The notes under the pieces were generated by a model, which was not told where the DNA came from, did no database searches, and saw nothing but the letters and a program-made list of their open reading frames with translations. Below, piece after piece: positions 18,874 to 27,099 of a stretch of 64,000 nt of DNA (position 1 is its first letter; the number at the start of each line of letters is the position of its first letter). Source of the DNA: CAYQJS01 sp964417895 (lineage in GTDB: Bacteria; Chloroflexota; UBA6077; SHYK01); assembly GCA_964417895.1 (NCBI GenBank), contig CAYQJS010000002.1, positions 124,001 through 188,000 on the forward strand. Reading direction: 5' to 3'. A program made the translations under genes and the position numbers.

Positions 18874-19383
18874 ATGGCCGAGCCCGGCGGCCGCGATTTC
18901 GGGGACGTGGATGAAATCGACGTGGAAGCCATCGGCGAGCCCGGCCACCGGACCTTTCGCCTGCTCGCAGAGCGGGGAGCAGCGACGGCGTCCATGTGGG
19001 TCGAGAAGGAGCAGCTCCAGGCGCTGGCGCTCATCATCGAGCAGCAGGTCGCTCGGATCAGCGGCCGCCAGGCCGGCGGGAGTTCGGCGCTGCTCACCCT
19101 GGCGGGGCGTTTCCCCGCCCGTGCCACGATTGATTTGAAGGTTGGCCGCATGGCTGTCAGCTTCGACGAAGGCCATGGCAAGTTCGTTTTCACAGCTCAC
19201 GAGTTGGAGGAGGACCCTGCTGATCGCCCGCCGTTCACGTATTCGGCGAGCCAGGCTCAAGTGAAGGCGTTGACAGCCAAGATCGTCGAAGTGGTGGCGG
19301 CCGGGCGCCCTCGCTGTCCGCTGTGCGGGGCTCCCATCGAGGGGAAACACGTCTGTCCAGCGTCGAATGGGCACGTAAGCTGA
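18874..19383 (+). CDS. DUF3090 family protein
   Basis: 169 aa. Shows the family pattern: acidic start, GHRTFRLLAERG, a VEKEQLQALA helix, and a C-terminal zinc-ribbon-like RPRCPLCGAPIEGKHVCP. DUF3090 occurs mainly in Actinobacteria and Chloroflexi, often near phosphatase genes; its function is not established. ATG 18874 follows GGGGGAGAA; the open frame to 18805 has no SD. It appears monocistronic, between a terminator and an inverted repeat. Confidence 0.8.
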   Translation: MAEPGGRDFGDVDEIDVEAIGEPGHRTFRLLAERGAATASMWVEKEQLQALALIIEQQVARISGRQAGGSSALLTLAGRFPARATIDLKVGRMAVSFDEGHGKFVFTAHELEEDPADRPPFTYSASQAQVKALTAKIVEVVAAGRPRCPLCGAPIEGKHVCPASNGHVS

Positions 19384-19385
19384 CT

Positions 19386-19460
19386 GTTCCGAGTTCCTGG
19401 TTGCGAGTTCCGCGTGGCCCACCATTCGGAACCAGGAACTCAGAACTCAGAACTCGGAAC
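19386..19460. repeat. Inverted repeat upstream of the HlyD-like gene
   Basis: GTTCCGAGTTCCTGGTT (19386-19402) is matched by AACCAGGAACT (19430-19440) and by GAACTCGGAAC (19450-19460), with CAGAACT repeated in between. It can form a hairpin between DUF3090 and the exporter operon. It may act as a terminator without a T-run or be another dispersed palindromic element. Confidence 0.55.
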
Positions 19461-19479
19461 CTGGATCTGAGGAGTTGAC

Positions 19480-21711
19480 ATGCAGATAACCTCTCCGCGT
19501 TTCGGCCTGGGAGCCCTTCCGTCTCCCGGCGCACTGATCGCAATCGCCGTGGCAGCGGTGGTTATCGGCGCGGCTGGGTACCTGCTGTACCAGCGAGTCA
19601 ACGCGCCGCCGGCGCCCGTCGTCCAGCAGACGGCGACGGTGGCGCGGGGCAGCATCGTAGCCAGCGTCAACGCCACTGGCTCTGCGCAAGCACTGACCAC
19701 GAATCGTCTCAACTTCAAGGCCAACGGAAGGATCGCCGACGTCTCCGTCAACGTTGGAGACTCGGTGAAGGCCGGGCAGCTGCTCGCGCGACTGGACACG
19801 TCGGACCTGGAGCTGGCAGCCGAGCAGGCGAGGGTACAAGTGCTCGCAAGCCAGGCGAAGCTCGATCAGATTCGGGCCGGCGCTCGGCCAGAGGATGTCG
19901 AAGTGGCGCAGTCCAATCTGGCGAGCGCCCGGGCCCGGCTAGAGGGGATTCAGCAGTCGCGTCCGGAGGAGATCGTGGCCGCGCACATCCAGTTCGAGGC
20001 AGCGCAAGCCAGGCTGAACACGATGCTCGCCGGCGGTCGAACCGAGGACGTTGATGCCGCGCAGGCGGCCTTGGTCAGCGCGCAGGCACGGCTACTGCAA
20101 GTGCAGACAGGCCCGCTTGAAGCGGATATCGAAGCTGCCCGGGCGACTCTCGACAGCGCGCGGGCGAACCTGAACGCGTCGCGCGTCAAGCTGGATGATC
20201 TCCTCAAGGGCCCCACGACGGCAGACCTGGCGGGCGCGCAGAGCGCAGTGGGCAGTGCTCAGGCGGCGTTGGAAAGCGCCCACGCAAAGCTAACCGAGCT
20301 TACCGCTCCCGCCGCCGCGGATGTCGCCGCGGCCCAGGCTGCTATCAATGCCGCAAGAGCAAGCCTCAGGTCCGCGACAGCGAAGAAGGAACAAACGCTC
20401 CGGGCCACCCCGTCCACGAACCTCGCGGCCACGGCGGCGCAGCTGCGGGCCGATGAGTCGTCGGAAGCGGCTGCCCGATCCAACCTGGCAGCCGCGGAGG
20501 CCAGGCTGGCCGAATTGCAGAAGCCGCCCGAAGCCGCCGAGGTGGTCGCCGCCCAGAGCGGGGTGGACGCCGCTCGGGCCGCCCTCAACTCGGCGATCCT
20601 CAAGCTGGAGGAGATCCGCGCCGGTCCAACTGCCCCCGAGATGGCTGCGGCGCAGGCCGGGGTCGACGCCGGCGAGGCCAACCTGCGCTCCGCCCAGGCC
20701 AGGCTGGGTCAGCTCCTCGCAGGGCCGGAGGATGCGGACCTGGTGGCCGCCCAGACGAGCCTCGTTCAGGCGCAGGCGGCGCTGGCCCTCAAGCAGTCCC
20801 CCCATACGGAGGCCGACATCCTTGCGCAGCAGCAGGCAGTGCGTCAGGCAGAAGCGAACCTCGCCACGAAGGTCAGCCCGTCGATGGAGTTCGACATCGA
20901 GGCGCAACGGCAGGCCGTGCGCCAGGCGGAAGCGAACCTCGCGCTCAAGCGCACGCCCTACCTTGCTGCCGACATTCTCGCGGCCGAGGCGGCTCTCGAG
21001 CAGGCGCGCGTCGGCCTCGCGACTGCCATCAACAATCTGGACGGCGCCCAGATCGTCGCCCCCTTCGACGGAGTCATCAATTTGGTAACCATGAGCGTAG
21101 GCGAGAGCACCTCCGGGGCGTCCGGATCCGGCTCTGGAACTGGCGCGAGTATCACACTGGTGGACCCTACCCGGGCATTCGTCACGGTGCAGGTCGACGA
21201 ATCCGACATCGCCCGCATCGATCTCGGGCAGCCGGCCAACGTGACCTTCGATGCGCTTACCGGCCGCCGATTTCCAGCGTCGGTGGCGGCCATTTCGCCG
21301 GCCGGCACGACGACCCAGGGTGTCGTTGGGTACCTCGTGGCTCTTGAATTGGTAAACCCACGTGGAGTTCGTCCCGGGATGACCGCCGTCGCCGAAATCG
21401 TGCACACGCAGCGCGATGATGTGCTCAACGTCCCCAACCGGGCAATCACGCGACAGGGCCGCGATCGGTTGGTGCAGGTAGTGACGCTCAAGGGGACTGA
21501 GTCGCGGCGCGTGCAGGTTGGAATGACCAACGATCAGGTGACGGAGATCACCGAAGGTCTCAACGAAGGAGATGAGGTGGTCATCCCCGCAACCGCGGCA
21601 CGTGCGGCCGTCCCCGGGGCCGGCGCGGCTGGGCGCCCGGGGGGCGGCGGGTTCGTGCCGGGTGGCGGCGGATTCGCCGTCCCCGTCACTGGGCCGGGGC
21701 CCGGCCGCTAG
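19480..21711 (+). CDS. HlyD/MacA-type membrane-fusion (periplasmic adaptor) protein with very long coiled coil
   Basis: 743 aa. One N-terminal membrane anchor (about residues 14-36), a split lipoyl/barrel-sandwich domain (FKANGRIADVSVNVGDSVKAGQ...AQIVAPFDGVINLVTMSVGE), a beta-barrel domain (AFVTVQVDESDIARIDLGQPA) and a Gly/Pro-rich tail. Between the lipoyl halves lie about 430 residues of Ala-rich heptad repeats, far longer than the roughly 100-150 of ordinary MacA. Near-identical units (AVRQAEANLA, about residues 455 and 485) suggest recent internal duplication. ATG 19480 has GAGGAG. Overlaps the open frame of the following ATPase. Confidence 0.88.
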   Translation: MQITSPRFGLGALPSPGALIAIAVAAVVIGAAGYLLYQRVNAPPAPVVQQTATVARGSIVASVNATGSAQALTTNRLNFKANGRIADVSVNVGDSVKAGQLLARLDTSDLELAAEQARVQVLASQAKLDQIRAGARPEDVEVAQSNLASARARLEGIQQSRPEEIVAAHIQFEAAQARLNTMLAGGRTEDVDAAQAALVSAQARLLQVQTGPLEADIEAARATLDSARANLNASRVKLDDLLKGPTTADLAGAQSAVGSAQAALESAHAKLTELTAPAAADVAAAQAAINAARASLRSATAKKEQTLRATPSTNLAATAAQLRADESSEAAARSNLAAAEARLAELQKPPEAAEVVAAQSGVDAARAALNSAILKLEEIRAGPTAPEMAAAQAGVDAGEANLRSAQARLGQLLAGPEDADLVAAQTSLVQAQAALALKQSPHTEADILAQQQAVRQAEANLATKVSPSMEFDIEAQRQAVRQAEANLALKRTPYLAADILAAEAALEQARVGLATAINNLDGAQIVAPFDGVINLVTMSVGESTSGASGSGSGTGASITLVDPTRAFVTVQVDESDIARIDLGQPANVTFDALTGRRFPASVAAISPAGTTTQGVVGYLVALELVNPRGVRPGMTAVAEIVHTQRDDVLNVPNRAITRQGRDRLVQVVTLKGTESRRVQVGMTNDQVTEITEGLNEGDEVVIPATAARAAVPGAGAAGRPGGGGFVPGGGGFAVPVTGPGPGR

Positions 21712-21724
21712 CGGGTCATTCCGT

Positions 21725-22672
21725 ATGAACGTGGCCGTTACCCCCCTCCCTAACCCTCCCCCGCAAGGGGGGAGGGGACCAGTTCACGTGGTGACCGAGG
21801 CGGCCAGGCTCGGGCTACGAGACGGACAGGCTCCGCCGGAGCGGCTCGCCCCCGCCGTGGACCTGTCGGCGACCGCCGGTCCGAGCTCAGTGGACCCGCT
21901 GGTCATCCGCATTCGTGGCGTGACGAAGACCTACCACCTGGGAGCCACTTCCGTCTATGCGCTGCGAGGCGTGGACCTGGACGTTCGGCGTGGGGAGTTC
22001 GTCGCGATCATGGGGCCGTCAGGCTCGGGCAAATCGACGCTGATGAACGTCATCGGCTGCCTGGACCAGCCTACAGCCGGCATTTATGAGCTGGACGGGC
22101 ACGAGACCAGTACGCTGAGCGACGACGAGCTGGCGGTGATTCGCAACCGGAAGATCGGCTTCGTGTTTCAGATGTTCAACCTGCTGCCGCGAACTTCGGC
22201 CATCCAGCAGGTGGAGCTCCCTCTGATTTACTCCGGGGCCCGCGACAGGCGACAGCGCGCGACGGCAGCTCTCGCGGCCGTGGGACTGGCCGATCGCATG
22301 CATCACAAGCCGTCCGAGCTCTCAGGAGGGCAGCAACAGCGCGTCGCCGTCGCCCGCGCGCTCGTCACCGAGCCGGCCATCCTGCTGGCCGACGAGCCCA
22401 CCGGCAATCTCGACACGCGGTCCAGCGAGGAGATCATGGCTTTGCTCCAGGCGCTGAACCGCGAGCGAGGGATTACGATCGTTTTTGTTACTCACGAGAA
22501 CGACATCGCCGCCCACACGAATCGAGTCGTGCACCTGCGCGACGGCCGCATCGTGCGCGATGGGCCCGTGGAGCGGCACCTTTTGGCCGAGGAGGTGCTC
22601 GCTCGGCTTCCGCCGGAAGAAGAGGATGGCTTGCTGGCCGCGCCAGATAGCGTGGCGGAGGGGGCGAAATGA
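21725..22672 (+). CDS. ABC transporter ATPase, MacB/LolD type
   Basis: Walker A GPSGSGKST, Q-loop FVFQMFNLLPRTSA, signature LSGGQQQRVAVARAL, Walker B ILLADEPTGNLD and switch FVTHENDIAA place it in the MacB/LolD/FtsE group. The start is uncertain. ATG 21725 reads through a palindromic repeat that encodes PLPNPPPQGGRG; GTG 21788 or 21791 would remove it and keeps a GGGAGGGG upstream. The conserved domain begins near 21900. The stop overlaps the next gene (ATGA). With its neighbours it forms an MFP-ATPase-permease exporter for a toxic or lipid-like substrate. Confidence 0.9.
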   Translation: MNVAVTPLPNPPPQGGRGPVHVVTEAARLGLRDGQAPPERLAPAVDLSATAGPSSVDPLVIRIRGVTKTYHLGATSVYALRGVDLDVRRGEFVAIMGPSGSGKSTLMNVIGCLDQPTAGIYELDGHETSTLSDDELAVIRNRKIGFVFQMFNLLPRTSAIQQVELPLIYSGARDRRQRATAALAAVGLADRMHHKPSELSGGQQQRVAVARALVTEPAILLADEPTGNLDTRSSEEIMALLQALNRERGITIVFVTHENDIAAHTNRVVHLRDGRIVRDGPVERHLLAEEVLARLPPEEEDGLLAAPDSVAEGAK

Positions 22673-23931
22673 ACGCCATCGAAAGCGTACGCGTCGCGCT
22701 GCGAGCGCTGGCAGCCAACAAGCTCCGTGGCGCGCTGACGATGCTCGGCGTCATCATCGGCGTTGCCGCGGTCATCGCTTTGATGTCACTCGGGAAAGGG
22801 GCCCAGGCACAGATTACTGAGCGCGTGCAATCCCTGGGGTCGAACCTGATATTCATCACCCCGGGGCAGCAGCGTCAGCAGGGCAACGTGCGCCAGCAGG
22901 CGGGCGGCGCTCAGACATTGAGCTACGAGGACGCCACCGCTATCGAGCGCGAGCTGGGTGGCACACTGGTAGTCGCCGTCGCGCCAGAGCGCGGCGTGCC
23001 CGGCACGCAGCTGATCTACAGCGGGCGGAACGTGGCGACCCGGGTCGTTGGCGTGACACCCGCCTACCAGACAGTTCGGAACTTCTACGTGGAGCTGGGG
23101 GACTTCATCTCAGACACCGACGTGCAATCGGCGTCCCGCGTCATCGTGCTCGGCTCCGGCGTGGCCCAACAGCTTTTCGACGACGACGACCCTGTGGGTC
23201 AGACCGTGCGGGCCAGTACGTTCAACCGGTCGGGGGCGAACCTGAGGGTGATCGGCGTCATGGAGGCCAAAGGCGGGAGCAGCCTGCAGAACCAGGACGA
23301 CCAGGCTTTCGTTCCTCTGACCACCGTCGCCGGCCGGCTGCAGCCGGCGAGGACCGCCCAGGCGGCGGAGATGGTGAGCAGCATCAGCGTGCAGTTGGTA
23401 GGCGACGACGCCGTCGATCAGGCCATCCAGGATGTTGCGGAGCTCCTCCGGCAGCGGCACCGGGTCGCCCAGGACGACTTCGTGATCAGCTCGCAGCGCG
23501 ATTTCCTGGCCACGATCAACCAGGTCACAGGGCTCTTCACCGCGTTCCTCGGGGCGATCGCCGGCATCTCTCTGGTAGTGGGCGGGATCGGGATCATGAA
23601 CATCATGCTGGTCTCGGTGACTGAGCGAACACGAGAGATCGGTATCCGGAAGGCCGTGGGCGCGAGGCGTCGCGACATCCTGTCGCAGTTCCTGGTCGAA
23701 GCGGTTGTCGTCAGTATCAGTGGCGGGGTCATCGGCATCCTGGCGGGCGCCGGCATCTCACGGCTCGTTTCGCAGGTGGATCTCGGCGGCCAGGCCATCC
23801 CAAGCATCGTCGCGCCCGACGCGGTCATCCTCGCCTTCAGCGTGTCGGCGGCCGTTGGGCTGTTTTTTGGCATCTACCCAGCCATGCGGGCATCGCGCCT
23901 CAGCCCCATCGACGCTTTGCGTTACGAATAA
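22669..23931 (+). CDS. MacB-like ABC permease (FtsX domain)
   Basis: 420 aa. First helix in LRGALTMLGVIIGVAAVIALMS, then a periplasmic MacB_PCD domain, then three C-terminal helices with NIMLVSVTERTREIGIRKAVGARRRDI, the FtsX/MacB signature. Translationally coupled to the ATPase through a four-base overlap. No outer-membrane TolC-type gene adjoins, fitting an organism with one membrane or a factor encoded elsewhere. Confidence 0.93.
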   Translation: MNAIESVRVALRALAANKLRGALTMLGVIIGVAAVIALMSLGKGAQAQITERVQSLGSNLIFITPGQQRQQGNVRQQAGGAQTLSYEDATAIERELGGTLVVAVAPERGVPGTQLIYSGRNVATRVVGVTPAYQTVRNFYVELGDFISDTDVQSASRVIVLGSGVAQQLFDDDDPVGQTVRASTFNRSGANLRVIGVMEAKGGSSLQNQDDQAFVPLTTVAGRLQPARTAQAAEMVSSISVQLVGDDAVDQAIQDVAELLRQRHRVAQDDFVISSQRDFLATINQVTGLFTAFLGAIAGISLVVGGIGIMNIMLVSVTERTREIGIRKAVGARRRDILSQFLVEAVVVSISGGVIGILAGAGISRLVSQVDLGGQAIPSIVAPDAVILAFSVSAAVGLFFGIYPAMRASRLSPIDALRYE

Positions 23932-24047
23932 GGGTGGCGAGCCGGCCGCATTTCATACAACCTTTACAGTCCAGCGAAACTCCGGTGCGGATGCGCTCCT
24001 ACAATATGGTGAGAACGATCCGAAAGAGGACGTTTCAGGAGCCTGCC

Positions 24048-25196
24048 ATGAGAATCGTCGCGACAACCGCGATCATCATCAGCGCGCTGCTGCTTGGCGC
24101 CTGCGGCTTGATGACCCTTCGCGGGGGGAACACGGCCGCTCTGCCCGAGGCGCCAAGCATCCCACCGGCGCCGCAGGTCCAGCTTGCGACGCAGACCAAT
24201 CCCGTCTCGGACAGTCCGGTCATCGCTGTCTACGAGCGCGTTGGCCCAGCCGTGGTCAACATCACTATCACCGCCCAGGCCAGAGACATTTTCGGCCGCG
24301 CGCGGCAGTCAGAGGGGACGGGGTCCGGCTTCATCGTCGACCACCAAGGCCACATCGTCACGAACCACCATGTGGCCGGGGGCGCGGACCGGCTCGACGT
24401 GACACTGGCGGACGGCACGAGCTACGTGGCTGAGGTGGTAGCCGTGGATCCCGCTAACGATCTGGCGTTGATCCGCATCCGGGCGCCCGAGGACAAGCTC
24501 CGCCAGCTGGCGGTCGCGCCCCTCGGGGACTCGACCGCGCTCAAGGTCGGACAGACTGTCGTCGCGATCGGGAACCCGTTCGGACTCGAGCGATCGGCCT
24601 CGCTGGGCATTGTTAGCTCACTCGGCCGCGTCCGGCCGGGTGAGGGCCAGCGATTCATCAGCAACATGATCCAGACGGACGCCGCCATCAACCCCGGGAA
24701 CTCGGGCGGCCCGCTGTTGAACCTGCAGGGCGAGGTCATCGGCATCAACGAGCAGATCCAGGCCCCTACTAGGGGCAACGTCGGCATCGGCTTCGCTATC
24801 CCTGTTAACACCCTCAAACGCTACCTGCCCGATCTGCTCGCTGGTCGCGAGCCGCGGCATGCGTGGATGGGCGTGGGCGGCGCTCCGCTCACACCGACTC
24901 TGGCCGAGCAGCTGCGGGCGCCCGTGCAACAAGGCGTGCTGCTCGCTACCGTGGCTCCCACCGGTCCGGCCGGACGGGCGGGGCTCCGAGGTGCCACCCG
25001 CGGTGACCCGGCCACGGCGGACATCATCACGCAGCTGGATGTTCATCCGGTGCGCAGCGTCGAGGATGTGGCTGCCTACGTGGACGCCAAAGAGCCAGGG
25101 GACCGGGTGCGCGTCGCCTTCGTGCGGGGCGGGCAGACGCAGGACACTGAGATCACGCTGGGCGTGTGGGAGGTGGCGGAGACTCCGGTGCGGTAG
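24048..25196 (+). CDS. HtrA/DegP-type trypsin-like serine protease lipoprotein with PDZ domain
   Basis: 382 aa. The leader ends ALLLGACGL, implying lipid anchoring. Catalytic triad: His108 in TNHHVAGG, Asp138 in DPANDLALI, Ser219 in INPGNSGGPLL. A C-terminal PDZ domain follows (AWMGVGGAPLTPTLAEQL, then DIITQLDVHPVRSVEDV). It should degrade or sense misfolded exported proteins. ATG 24048 has AGGAG 7 nt upstream; TACAAT at 24000-24005 is a candidate -10. Separate from the exporter operon by about 115 bp. Confidence 0.92.
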   Translation: MRIVATTAIIISALLLGACGLMTLRGGNTAALPEAPSIPPAPQVQLATQTNPVSDSPVIAVYERVGPAVVNITITAQARDIFGRARQSEGTGSGFIVDHQGHIVTNHHVAGGADRLDVTLADGTSYVAEVVAVDPANDLALIRIRAPEDKLRQLAVAPLGDSTALKVGQTVVAIGNPFGLERSASLGIVSSLGRVRPGEGQRFISNMIQTDAAINPGNSGGPLLNLQGEVIGINEQIQAPTRGNVGIGFAIPVNTLKRYLPDLLAGREPRHAWMGVGGAPLTPTLAEQLRAPVQQGVLLATVAPTGPAGRAGLRGATRGDPATADIITQLDVHPVRSVEDVAAYVDAKEPGDRVRVAFVRGGQTQDTEITLGVWEVAETPVR

Positions 25197-25284
25197 CTCC
25201 GGAGTACAGCGAGTTGCTGGCGCCAGAAGCCAGTACGGCAGGACGTAAGTCGGTGACTCTCGAGGTCCGAAGCCAAGGAGCAGC

Positions 25285-25425
25285 GGCGGCAATCCATCCC
25301 TCCCCCACCGGAGTGGGAGAGGCTAGGTGAGGGCCCCTTTCTCCATTGGCACTTTGAGCCAGGGGAGATGCCTGCCTGAGTAGTGGGTCGCCCTCACCCC
25401 CTGCATTGGGAGAGGGACTTCCCAG
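25285..25425. repeat. Dispersed GC-rich palindromic repeats in the 330-bp gap after htrA
   Basis: The stretch 25197-25525 has no gene. It holds two units of the CCCTCCCCC/GGGAGAGG family (CCCTCCCCCACCGGAGTGGGAG near 25297-25320, and CCTCACCCCCTGCATTGGG near 25395-25415). They lie between converging transcripts (htrA and the FBP enzyme) and could end both. Confidence 0.55.
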
Positions 25426-25525
25426 CTCCTCGCTACCAAATACTTTGTCGAGCGTATGAAACGGTGTACTTAGCCTGAACTGAGGTGAGGCCCTCAGCCC
25501 GGGTCGAACCCTTGCTTTCGTTCCG

Positions 25526-26710
25526 TTAACGCGACGCAGCGCCGACTGGCTCTCTCGCATTGTCGCTCTTCACGCTCGCGTCCCTGCGCATGCGGAACTC
25601 AGGCTCCAGCGCGTTGAGGGTATCGACCAGCCCTGTGTACGCGATTTCGGTGACACCGGCCATCGCCGCACCGAAGAAACCCTGCTTTCGCATCTCAAGC
25701 GCCTTTACCTGCGAGCGGCGCCGCGCTTCGTCCCACGCCGGACCCTCAAACAAGTCCACCGTTTCGTGTGTGAATCGGCCGTTCGCGGTCATTGAGAAAG
25801 CGAGCGCGCTGCAAATCGGGTGGCAATAGGGACCGTTGACGGCGGTGTTGATCGGGACTGGCAGCAGCGGCATCACGTGCGATCCCCGAGCGTCGCCCGT
25901 CACATAGGGCGTGATCAGGAAAGGCTCGGTCACTTCCTCCGGTGCAGGGAAGATGCCCTGCGTTCGGACGATGGCGATCGGGTCATCCTTCCCCGTGTAT
26001 TTTCCGGCGATGTTGTGAAGACGCGTGGCCGAAACAGAAACGACCTGCTCGCTGGGCTTATAGCGCGACCAGGCACCCTCGATAGCGAAGCGGTCGCAAT
26101 TCTGAAGCAACGCCGCGACATCCCAGGCGCGTTCCGGCACGTCCAGCCGGATGATCTTATCGCCATCTCCCTTGTCGTCCATGTCGATGATTTCTAACGT
26201 GAAACCCCTGTGCATTTTGGGGTTGAGAAGCAGGCCTCCGTCGTGCATCGGGTCGCAGAACGCGAGATAGAGTGGAAGATTGAAGGCGCCCGGGCCGCAC
26301 TTGTCAGCCGTGAAGACAATAAAGGCCTCGGCGGGCCGGTCGGGCGTATTGGGACCACGTTCGAATTGAATCTCGGCGACGCCCGGTCCGGCGCCGCGGA
26401 CGTTGCCGGAGGGCGCGTCGACCAGCAGATCCTGGCCGGCGCCATAGCAGCCTTCCTGCTGCGCGATCTCGGTCGCCGCGATGAAGCAGTCCCACGAGAA
26501 CTTATGCACTGCCTCATCGCCCGTTCCGAGAGTATGGCTCATGAGTAGGGCAATATCGTCGCCCGTGTGGGTCACCATGCCGTCAATGAGAAGAGTGCCG
26601 GTCGCGCCGGCTACGCGGCGGTTGACCTCCGCTAGCATTCGCTCGGTCGGTCGAGTATGCCCCCCGATGCTGCCGACATCTGCCTTGATCGCGGACAGAG
26701 TTATGAGCAT
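25526..26710 (-). CDS. fbp: Fructose-1,6-bisphosphate aldolase/phosphatase (archaeal-type bifunctional)
   Basis: 394 aa, matching the FBPA/P family (PF01950). Near the N-terminus KADVGSIGGHT and then DGMVTHTGDDIALLMSHT carry metal and substrate ligands; later YGAGQDLL, FTADKCGPGAFNLPLY, FCDPMHDGGLLL and ISATRLHN-like VSATRLHNIAGKY follow. The enzyme both condenses triose phosphates and hydrolyses FBP, committing carbon to gluconeogenesis. It is known from archaea and some deep-branching or thermophilic bacteria. ATG 26710 fits the family start. Monocistronic, converging on htrA. Confidence 0.93.
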   Translation of the reverse strand: MLITLSAIKADVGSIGGHTRPTERMLAEVNRRVAGATGTLLIDGMVTHTGDDIALLMSHTLGTGDEAVHKFSWDCFIAATEIAQQEGCYGAGQDLLVDAPSGNVRGAGPGVAEIQFERGPNTPDRPAEAFIVFTADKCGPGAFNLPLYLAFCDPMHDGGLLLNPKMHRGFTLEIIDMDDKGDGDKIIRLDVPERAWDVAALLQNCDRFAIEGAWSRYKPSEQVVSVSATRLHNIAGKYTGKDDPIAIVRTQGIFPAPEEVTEPFLITPYVTGDARGSHVMPLLPVPINTAVNGPYCHPICSALAFSMTANGRFTHETVDLFEGPAWDEARRRSQVKALEMRKQGFFGAAMAGVTEIAYTGLVDTLNALEPEFRMRRDASVKSDNAREPVGAASR

Positions 26711-26957
26711 CGCACATCGCCTCTGCCCAGGAAGGACCCGTCACGCGCAGGTTCGACTTTCGCCATTGAAAATCTCCTCCTTGGCTGCGCACGGGTCTTC
26801 GTCGACCCGCGGAGCCGAGCTGCGGGGGAATGCCAGCGGGCGACGTTGCCGCGCGGTCACTGTAGTGTAGCCAACCGCCCGACCGGTGGCAATACGCGCC
26901 CAAACCAGGGATTCTGGTACAATCGCCGTGCCTGGACGCACGCTATCCGGGCGCTCC

Positions 26958-27029
26958 GGGGCAGTGGCGCAGCGGGAGCGCGCTTCCTTGGCATGGAAGA
27001 GGTCAGGGGTTCGATTCCCCTCTGCTCCA
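26958..27029 (+). tRNA. tRNA-Ala (anticodon GGC)
   Basis: A full cloverleaf: acceptor GGGGCAG/CTGCTCC, anticodon arm CTTCC-TTGGCAT-GGAAG giving GGC, T-arm AGGGG-TTCGATT-CCCCT, discriminator A. The 3' CCA is not encoded. TACAAT at 26918-26923 is a likely -10 box. It lies just upstream of leuS. Confidence 0.95.
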
Positions 27030-27099
27030 CCCAGAGCATGCGCGTGGGCATGAGCCTGCGCGCTTTGTTTATGTGCCGCTCAGGCGGGGAGTCGAGCAA

